The position numbers and the translations under genes were made by a program. The notes below the pieces were generated by a model that worked only from the letters and a program-made list of their open reading frames with translations, ran no database searches and was not told the origin of the DNA. A stretch of 30,082 nucleotides of DNA from positions 1 to 30,082 of the forward strand of contig JAFGOG010000645.1 of assembly GCA_016926595.1 (NCBI GenBank), given 5' to 3'. Below, one piece after another: positions 24,200-30,082 of this stretch. This stretch comes from Anaerolineae bacterium. Lineage in GTDB: Bacteria > Chloroflexota > Anaerolineae > JAAYZQ01. Every line of letters begins with the position of its first letter. Position 1 is the first letter of the stretch.

Positions 24200-24442
24200 G
24201 CTGAGGGAATGGGGGGGGAATTCTCAGAAGAAACCGGGTTTGGCGGGTACAAACCACCCGCCAAAAGCCCGGTTTCTGTTTTGGGTCTCTGTCAGCCGAA
24301 CGACGGCAAAATGCCCCGTTTGCGTCTAGATTTTATCCCCATGTCGTGCTATAATCAGGTGATGGTGGACCGCCGCGCTGGCTCTTTGGTTGGAACATAA
24401 ATGGCCTGCGGATCGTCCAGTACACATAAGCAATCGTCGTGC
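24200..24442. repeat. Intergenic region with AGAAACC-family palindrome (24229-24277) and a possible promoter
   Basis: AGAAACCGGG (24229-24238) pairs with CCCGGTTTCT (24268-24277), and inside GGCGGGT (24242-24248) pairs with ACCCGCC (24256-24262). GTTTTGGG follows, so it could end the importer transcript. It belongs with the palindrome at 17444. Further on, TGCTATAAT (24347-24355) is an extended -10 without a good -35. No gene is seen in this stretch. Confidence 0.7.
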
Positions 24443-24513
24443 CAGAATGGCGCCACCCCGTGCCTGTCTTGTCACCGAGGTGTCACCATTCTGCAACATG
24501 GTTATGGTATGAT
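24443..24513 (+). promoter_or_regulatory. Promoter/operator region of the envelope operon
   Basis: An extended -10, TGGTATGAT (24505-24513), lies 26 bp before the ATG at 24540, so the leader is very short. Just upstream, CAGAATGG (24443-24450) and CCATTCTG (24486-24493) form an inverted repeat. TGTCACC occurs twice, 11 bp apart (24470 and 24481), within GGTGTCACC. These look like regulator-binding sites but are unproven. Confidence 0.45.
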
Positions 24514-24539
24514 AGCTCTGTCAGCTGGGTCTACAAAAC

Positions 24540-27050
24540 ATGACAAACCGATTCGTTCATAGTACCCGCCTTGGCGGTTTTCCTTATCCCAATCTAGTTC
24601 TGGCCCTGCTGGTCACATTTTGCTTGCTTCCTGTCTCGCTCGCAGAAAGCGGAGACGATCCAGCCATGGCTGGACAGATCCGCGCCGCCGCGCCGCCCGG
24701 CCTGACCATGGAGGCGACCGCCGCGTTTGGCGGCCATTTTAAATACGGCGAGTGGCTGCCGGTGTGGGTGCTGCTAGAAAACGCCGGCAGCGACCTGGAG
24801 GCCGAGGTGCGGGTGCGCGTGACCGGCGGGTATGCCATCTCGACCTTTGCCGCGCCGGTCACGCTGCCCAGCGGGTCGCGCAAGCGCCTGCCGGTTTACG
24901 TGCTGCCCAACAACTTTTCCCGGCAGCTCGAGGTCAACCTGGTGGCCGCCGGACAAGACAGCCCCCTGCTCACCCAGAGTGTGGCGGTCAAACCGCAGCC
25001 CAACATCAACCTGCTGATCGGGCTGGTTTCCGCCGAACGAGGCGCGCTGTCGCTGATCGCCAGCCTGGTCACCGGCGGAGCCAGGCCGCGGCCGATCGTG
25101 CTGATCGACATCCCGGTGGACGATCTACCCGAGCGGCTGGAGGGATTCAGCTCGCTGGACTGCCTGATCATCAACGACGTGGACAGCTCGTCGCTGAGCC
25201 CACGGCAGCAGGCCGCGCTGGAGGCCTGGGTGCGCAACGGCGGGCGGCTGGTGATCGGCGGTGGAGCCGGGGCGCGGCGGACGGTGGCGGGCCTGCCGGC
25301 CTCGCTGCTGCCGCTGAACCCGACCCGCGAGACGCAGGTGCAAACGCTGCCAGGGCTACACAGCTTAGGCGGCGGCGAAGCGGTACGCGTGCCCGGCCCG
25401 TTCCTCGTCGCGGTCGGCGACGCGGGCGAAGGGCGCGACCTGGCCGCCCAGGATGGCCTGATCCTGGTGCGCGAGCGAGCGGTCGGCCGTGGAGTTGTCG
25501 ATTTCGTAGCCCTCGACCTGACTGCTTCGCCGTTTGACGCCTGGGCCGGGGTGAGTGCTTTCTGGCGCACCCTGGTCGTGGACAACGCGCCCTATCCGGC
25601 CGACATGCCGGCCGACGTGTCGCCGCGCCAGATGCGCGCCAACCAGCTGGCCTACGCCCTATCTAACCTGCCTTCGCTGGCCCTGCCGTCGGTCAAGGGG
25701 TTAAGCGTGTTGCTGAGCATCTATATCCTGCTTGTCGGCCCGGCTAACTATGCCCTGCTGCGCTGGCGCAACAAGCTGCACTGGGCCTGGATCACCATTC
25801 CCTTGATCACCCTTCTCTTTGCCGGCGGCGCGTTTGGCCTGGGGTACGCGCTACGGGGCACCGACCTGATCCTGAACAAGATCGCCATCGTCGCCGCGCA
25901 GCCGGATGGCACGGCATGGGCCAACACCTACATGGGGCTCTTTTCACCCGCCCAGCAGTCATACGAGATCGAGGTCCTGGGCGGCGGCCTGCTCAGCTCG
26001 GTCGACACGAGCGGGTACCGTGGTTTCAGCGTCGACGGTAGCACGGTGGCGCCCGGAGGTGAGATCACGTACGTGCAAAGTGACCCCGGCATCCTGCGCG
26101 GCCTGACCGTGAACCAGTGGTCGATGCAGACCTTTATGGTCGAAGAGGCTTGGGCCGACCTGGGCCCGGTGAGTGGCGACCTGCGTTTTGAGGATCAGAC
26201 CCTGGTTGGCACGGTGCGCAACGACACCCGGCTCACGCTAAACGATGCGGTGGTCATCCTGGGCTCGGATTTCGTGCGCCTGGGCGACCTGCCCCCCGGC
26301 GAGCAGGCCCAGGTGCGCCTGGCGCCATCCGCGTTGAACAGCCAGATCTTTGGCCCGCCGATCAGCTACCGCTTGTTTGAGGAGCAGTTCAGCCAGAGCG
26401 GCCCCATCGGCCCGTTGCGCGAGGCGCAGGTCAAGCAGCAGATCCTCGACAGCCTGCTGTACCAGGGCGGCAAATTCGGCCCCGTGTCGAGCATCTCGCC
26501 TGCCTACGGAAGCGGGCTGCAGGGGCTACTTTTTATGGGTTGGTTCGACCAGTCACCGCCCGAGGTGCGCGTGGCTGGACGTGAGCTGGTCCAACAGACC
26601 ACCGGCCTGTTTTACACCCCCTTGACCTACAGCCTGGGCGATCAGGCTAGTATCTCGCTGCCGCCGGGTTTTGTCGCCGGGACGATCGTTCAACTGCCGG
26701 TCGAAGGCGGCCTGTGCGGGCCATCGGGTATGCCGGCGGCATACATCGACCGGGGAGAGGCCGTGTTCGAGTTTCAGCTGCCGCCCGGTGCCAGCGAGAT
26801 CCACATCGACCGGCTGACTCTGTCGATCAACTCGGATGGCGGGTGGCAGCAGCCGCCCAAGACAGAGCTGTACAACTGGGATGAGAACGCCTGGTATAGC
26901 ATGAAAGACCCGGTCCTGGGCAATAACGTCATTGCCGAACCGCAGGGGCTGGTGCGAAAAGACGGCATGGCGCGCGTGCGCCTGACCGTCGATTCGCCCG
27001 AGCGCGGCGGGTGCTTTTACCTGGGCCTGGGGTTCGAGGGGACCCGATAA
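24540..27050 (+). CDS. Membrane protein with GATase-like domain, first gene of an ABC-linked operon
   Basis: The 836-residue protein has an N-terminal signal anchor (NLVLALLVTFCLLPVSLA). A beta-rich extracellular region follows (about 55-155; GEWLPVWVLLENAGSDLEAE). Then comes a Rossmann-like glutamine-amidotransferase-type fold (about 158-260; LDCLIINDVDSS, LEAWVRNGGRLVIGGGAG) that shows no catalytic Cys. Two membrane helices lie at about 386-405 and 414-438, followed by a large C-terminal extracellular part. Such proteins are found beside ABC-2 transporters, somewhat like GldG-type gliding components; that comparison is inference. The function is unknown. No clear ribosome site precedes the ATG. 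The stop overlaps the next gene's ATG by one base, so translation is probably coupled. Confidence 0.8.
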   Translation: MTNRFVHSTRLGGFPYPNLVLALLVTFCLLPVSLAESGDDPAMAGQIRAAAPPGLTMEATAAFGGHFKYGEWLPVWVLLENAGSDLEAEVRVRVTGGYAISTFAAPVTLPSGSRKRLPVYVLPNNFSRQLEVNLVAAGQDSPLLTQSVAVKPQPNINLLIGLVSAERGALSLIASLVTGGARPRPIVLIDIPVDDLPERLEGFSSLDCLIINDVDSSSLSPRQQAALEAWVRNGGRLVIGGGAGARRTVAGLPASLLPLNPTRETQVQTLPGLHSLGGGEAVRVPGPFLVAVGDAGEGRDLAAQDGLILVRERAVGRGVVDFVALDLTASPFDAWAGVSAFWRTLVVDNAPYPADMPADVSPRQMRANQLAYALSNLPSLALPSVKGLSVLLSIYILLVGPANYALLRWRNKLHWAWITIPLITLLFAGGAFGLGYALRGTDLILNKIAIVAAQPDGTAWANTYMGLFSPAQQSYEIEVLGGGLLSSVDTSGYRGFSVDGSTVAPGGEITYVQSDPGILRGLTVNQWSMQTFMVEEAWADLGPVSGDLRFEDQTLVGTVRNDTRLTLNDAVVILGSDFVRLGDLPPGEQAQVRLAPSALNSQIFGPPISYRLFEEQFSQSGPIGPLREAQVKQQILDSLLYQGGKFGPVSSISPAYGSGLQGLLFMGWFDQSPPEVRVAGRELVQQTTGLFYTPLTYSLGDQASISLPPGFVAGTIVQLPVEGGLCGPSGMPAAYIDRGEAVFEFQLPPGASEIHIDRLTLSINSDGGWQQPPKTELYNWDENAWYSMKDPVLGNNVIAEPQGLVRKDGMARVRLTVDSPERGGCFYLGLGFEGTR

Positions 27051-28012
27051 TGGAAGGAACCCATTTGAACGCGATTGAGACAAGGGACTTGACCCGCCGC
27101 TTTGACAAGACCGTCGCGGTGGACAGGCTGAATCTCGCTGTGCCGGCCGGGGCGCTGTTTGGGCTGATCGGCCCCAACGGCGCGGGCAAGACGACCACGC
27201 TGCGCATGCTGGCCGGGCTGCTGGATCCGAGCGAAGGGCAGATCGTGCTCAACGGGCAGGTCGCCAACCACGACTGGCGCGACCTGCAGCGGCAGATCGG
27301 CTACATGCCTGATTTTTTCGGCGTCTATGAGGACATGCTGGTCTGGGAATACCTCGACTTTTTCGGGCGCTGCTACGGGCTGTCTAGCCAGCGCCGCCGC
27401 CAGGTGACCGACGAGCTACTCGAACTGGTCGATCTGGCCCCCAAGCGAGACGATCAGGTCGAGACCTTGTCGCGTGGCATGCGTCAGCGGCTGTGCCTGG
27501 CCCACGCCCTGGTCCACGACCCCACCGTGCTGCTGCTGGATGAACCCGCCTCGGGGCTTGACCCGCGCGCCCGCGTCGAGATGCGCGAGCTGCTGCGCGA
27601 ACTGGGCGCTATGGGCAAGACGATCGTCGTCAGCTCGCACATCCTGGCCGAACTGGCCGAACTGTGCGATTCGGTGGGGATCATTGAAACGGGTCGGCTG
27701 GTAGCCAGCGGCCCGCTGGACGAGATCCGGCGCCTGGCCGTGCAGGGGCGGCTGTTGCACATCAAGGCATTGTCCGACCCGCAGCAGGCCCAGGCCGTCC
27801 TGCGCGATCAGCCCGGTGTAGGCGCCATCTACCGGGTGAACGATTCGTTCGAGGTCGAGTTTATCGCCGGCAGCGCCGTCGATGGTGACCAGGCGACGGC
27901 GGACCTGTTGGAGGCCCTGCTGCGCGCCGGCGTACGCGTGGTCGCGTTCAACGAGATCGCCAGCGACCTGGAAGAGGTCTTTTTGCGGCTAACCACGGGG
28001 GATACGGCATAG
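27050..28012 (+). CDS. ABC transporter ATP-binding protein (CcmA/ABC-2 type)
   Basis: This 320-residue ATPase has Walker A GPNGAGKTTT, a Q-loop region starting QIGYMPDFFGVYEDM, the variant signature LSRGMRQRLCLAHAL, Walker B VLLLDEPASGLDP and the switch His in VVSSHILAELAE. The C-terminal 90 residues form the accessory domain usual for ABC-2 exporters, here ending FNEIASDLEEVFLRLT. The ATG at 27050 shares its A with the previous stop (TAATG), which favours it over the longer open frame from 27011. It should energise the membrane protein encoded 4 bp downstream. The exported substrate is unknown. Confidence 0.93.
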   Translation: MEGTHLNAIETRDLTRRFDKTVAVDRLNLAVPAGALFGLIGPNGAGKTTTLRMLAGLLDPSEGQIVLNGQVANHDWRDLQRQIGYMPDFFGVYEDMLVWEYLDFFGRCYGLSSQRRRQVTDELLELVDLAPKRDDQVETLSRGMRQRLCLAHALVHDPTVLLLDEPASGLDPRARVEMRELLRELGAMGKTIVVSSHILAELAELCDSVGIIETGRLVASGPLDEIRRLAVQGRLLHIKALSDPQQAQAVLRDQPGVGAIYRVNDSFEVEFIAGSAVDGDQATADLLEALLRAGVRVVAFNEIASDLEEVFLRLTTGDTA

Positions 28013-28016
28013 GGAT

Positions 28017-29630
28017 ATGAAAACGAGCTTGTTCAAGAGACTCAAACCGGGCGTCAACCCGATCATCATCAAAGAGCTACGCTCGCGCATGCGCGGCTGG
28101 CGGGCCTTTGCCGTCCTGACCGCCGTGCTGCTCTTGCTCGCCGGGATCAGCTACCTGTTATACCGCATCATGCTCTCGTCAATGCGCTATTCGTCCACGC
28201 CGCTCAGTCCGGTGATCGGCCAGGCGCTCTTTGCCGGGCTGTCCGTCGTCGAGCTGTTGATGATCTGTTTCGTCACCCCGGCGATCACTGCCGGGTCGAT
28301 CAGCGGCGAGCAGGAAAAGCTCACCTACGAGATGCTGCTGGCGACGCCGCTGCGCCCGGCGAGCATCCTGTGGGGCAAACTAGTCTCGGCGCTGGGTTAC
28401 GTGTTTTTGCTGATCCTGGCAGCTGTGCCCATGTTCAGCCTGGTCTTTATCTTTGGCGGCGTGGCTCTCAAAGAGATGGGGAAAGCGCTGGCCATGCTCG
28501 CGGCCACGGCGGTGACTCTGGGGGTGATGGGCGTCTTTTGCTCGGCGTTGATGCGGCGCACAGTGCGAGCCACGGTGCTCGGCTACCTGGTCGTGCTGGC
28601 GCTGTTGATCGGCCCGTTCGTCGTCTATATCTTTGTCGGCGTCCTGCGCGAACAGGAGCCGCCGCGCTGGATCCTGGTGCCCAACCCGGCTGGCGCGCTC
28701 TTTTCGGCGCTGGCCCCGTCGGTTGCGCCAAGTGGTGGCTCCTATGGTTTCCTGGGCAGCCTGGGCATGGTTTTGAACGGCACGGCCAGCCTCACCGGCA
28801 GCACGGTTGCCAGCAGGGGCATCCCGCGCCCGCTCTATCACTATACTTTGCCGCTTTATGGCGCGCTGTCGCTGCTGCTCTACCTGCTGTCCACGCGGCT
28901 GGTTCGCACCTCGCGCCGCTGGCGGCTGCGCGGGCGAGAGATCCTGGCCATCCTGGCCCTGTTCGTCGCCCTGGCTGGCGTGGTCGCTGTGCCCTTTTTG
29001 TTGACCGCCGGCCGTTACGAGAAGGTCCAGACCCTGCCGGCAGCCACTACCGTGCCGGTCCCGGCTGTGGGTATCCCACCCGTGGTTCCTGAAAAGGGGA
29101 TCCAGGTGGTCACTATTGAAAAGACGGTCGTGGTGGAAGGGGCTCAGGCGCTGCCCCCAACGGCGGCGGGGCCACTCGATGCCCAGGACGAAGCGGCGAT
29201 CTATGCCGCCGTTGTCCGCCAGCAGGTCACGGTCGATCACACCTTTGGCCAGCCGCCCAACTTTGCGACCGTCTACCTGGTCAAGACGACCGACGATGGC
29301 GTCGGCGACCCGGAGGCGCCGCGCGCCGAAAGCCGGACGTTGTCTGTCGCCCTCCAGGCGGCGATCGTCGCCGCGCTGGACGACCTGCCGGCGGTGTTTG
29401 TCTGGGTCGAGAATAGGGACGAGGCACCCATGGACGATCGGGCCACCGTCCCGGATAACGGCGTGGTCATGACCCTGGGCAACCTCCACCAGCAGGAGGA
29501 CGGCAGCGTCTTTGTCTCGGCCAGCCTCTATTTTGGGATGCTGGGCGGCGGCGGGCAGACGTATATCCTGCAGCAGGTCGACGGAGCATGGACGGTGGTG
29601 GGAAACACGGGTGTGGGATGGATAAGCTGA
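28017..29630 (+). CDS. ABC-2 type permease with C-terminal extracytoplasmic domain
   Basis: The 537-residue protein starts with the ABC-2 pattern NPIIIKELRSRMRGWR followed by a membrane helix. About six helices lie between residues 30 and 325, with the family segment GSISGEQEKLTYEMLLATPL, then RPASILWGKLVSAL, between helices 2 and 3. After the last helix (about 304-325) comes a soluble domain of about 210 residues containing FATVYLVKTTDDGVGDP and ending in a compact sheet-like part. This tail is unusual for a simple exporter permease and may act outside the cell membrane. The start lies 4 bp after the ATPase stop, and the next gene's ATG lies inside its own 3' end, so all are coexpressed. Confidence 0.88.
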   Translation: MKTSLFKRLKPGVNPIIIKELRSRMRGWRAFAVLTAVLLLLAGISYLLYRIMLSSMRYSSTPLSPVIGQALFAGLSVVELLMICFVTPAITAGSISGEQEKLTYEMLLATPLRPASILWGKLVSALGYVFLLILAAVPMFSLVFIFGGVALKEMGKALAMLAATAVTLGVMGVFCSALMRRTVRATVLGYLVVLALLIGPFVVYIFVGVLREQEPPRWILVPNPAGALFSALAPSVAPSGGSYGFLGSLGMVLNGTASLTGSTVASRGIPRPLYHYTLPLYGALSLLLYLLSTRLVRTSRRWRLRGREILAILALFVALAGVVAVPFLLTAGRYEKVQTLPAATTVPVPAVGIPPVVPEKGIQVVTIEKTVVVEGAQALPPTAAGPLDAQDEAAIYAAVVRQQVTVDHTFGQPPNFATVYLVKTTDDGVGDPEAPRAESRTLSVALQAAIVAALDDLPAVFVWVENRDEAPMDDRATVPDNGVVMTLGNLHQQEDGSVFVSASLYFGMLGGGGQTYILQQVDGAWTVVGNTGVGWIS

Positions 29631-30013
29631 CGCTCGGCCCGGAGTTGGTCTCGGTCGAGGTGTGGCGCCCACTGCTGGCGCGGCTGGGGCGGCGGCTGCG
29701 GCTGCGCGATGCCTGGCTGCTCGCCCAGCGTACGCTGTGGATGGGCTGCCTGGGGATGGCCCTGGTCCAGGCCGCCGGGCGGATCTGGCCGATCGCCCAC
29801 CTGGCGCTGTGGACGCTGCTGCCGCTGCCGGCCTGGCTGCTGGCCGTGGTTGGGCTGTCGCTGCTGCGCCCGCTGCCGCCAGGGCGCGTGGCCCGGCGCA
29901 TCGATACCGAGCTGGCGCTCAAGGAGCGGCTGTCTACCGCCTGGGCACTGTCTATGCCGGTTGATCGCCAGGCCCCGTCCCACGTAGATGAGCGCGGAGT
30001 CCCCAACTTGTGA
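29618..30013 (+). CDS. Membrane protein of the ABC-linked operon, prematurely ended
   Basis: The ATG at 29618 overlaps the permease stop by 13 bp. The 131 codons encode a basic N-terminus, two membrane helices (about 41-58 and 61-82), and the start of a soluble part (RRIDTELALKERLSTAWAL) that recalls the N-terminus of much longer DUF4175-like proteins. The frame then enters sequence resembling a dispersed repeat (GCGCGGAGTCCCCAACTTGT) and stops at 30011-30013. The base composition becomes AT-richer afterwards. The gene is therefore probably broken by a repeat or rearrangement, though only 69 bases remain to judge from. Confidence 0.6.
   Translation: MDKLTLGPELVSVEVWRPLLARLGRRLRLRDAWLLAQRTLWMGCLGMALVQAAGRIWPIAHLALWTLLPLPAWLLAVVGLSLLRPLPPGRVARRIDTELALKERLSTAWALSMPVDRQAPSHVDERGVPNL
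29991..30012. repeat. Possible degenerate copy of the AACAAGTT element
   Basis: GCGCGGAGTCCCCAACTTGT resembles one arm of the element at 759-831 (GCGCGGGATCCCCGAACTTGT) apart from a few changes. No second arm is visible before the window ends. Confidence 0.35.
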
Positions 30014-30082
30014 TACTGTTGGTTTATTTACGTCAAGCTGCAAGAGCTGCAAAATGGGAAATGCGAGTCTGGGCTTTAGGGA

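Noticed and set aside
24361..24402. Short ORF after the TATAAT-like site in the region before the envelope operon
   Set aside because: Only 12 codons, no ribosome site, no similarity.
28380..29672. A 430-codon minus-strand frame opposite the ABC-2 permease
   Set aside because: Antisense shadow of a recognised gene, rich in Gln, His and Arg and without domains.
1..30082. Mobile element genes, CRISPR, tRNA or rRNA
   Set aside because: I looked for transposase or integrase signatures, spaced short repeats and tRNA-like cloverleaf sequences and saw none; a tRNAscan-SE/Infernal run would be decisive.

Overview
The window looks like chromosomal DNA of a Chloroflexota bacterium, most likely of the Anaerolineae/Caldilineae kind. 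The grounds are high GC, very large secreted proteins built from FG-GAP, PKD-like, LVIVD and kelch repeats that end in a short Y-[LV]-P-L-[LV]-x-x-R tail, a fused iron-type ABC permease, and many short palindromic intergenic repeats. This placement rests on protein style only; there is no rRNA or tRNA in the window.

Layout. Positions 1-8540 (+) hold the 3' part of a GNAT-like acetyltransferase gene, a GPH-family sugar:cation symporter, and a 1,940-residue secreted protein with 14 FG-GAP blades and 7 PKD-like domains. That last gene has a near-consensus promoter and a long, foldable leader. Positions 8541-9523 are a scar: a strong hairpin, an internal fragment of a second copy of the GNAT-like gene, then the decayed 3' end of another secreted protein. 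Positions 9536-17414 are all on the minus strand: a 13-unit HEAT-repeat protein, a 5'-truncated kelch protein, a DUF2177 membrane protein, an uncharacterised 345-residue protein, a chimera of a BrnT-like start and a phosphotransferase C-lobe, deoD, a methyltransferase, an aldo/keto reductase and a Gfo/Idh/MocA oxidoreductase. Positions 17557-30082 are on the plus strand: an LVIVD-repeat secreted protein, a three-gene ABC importer (lipoprotein, fused permease, ATPase), and a membrane-protein/ABC-2 exporter-like operon whose fourth gene ends early near the window edge.

How the genes fit together. The importer genes form one unit, preceded by a promoter, a small ORF and a terminator-like hairpin that together look like an attenuator. 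The last four genes overlap or nearly touch and probably encode one envelope complex. Two intact and two broken genes share the same C-terminal tail, which is the best candidate here for an under-described surface-targeting system. At least four gene-fusion or truncation scars and several families of small palindromes show a plastic genome. No transposase, integrase, CRISPR array, tRNA or rRNA was seen.
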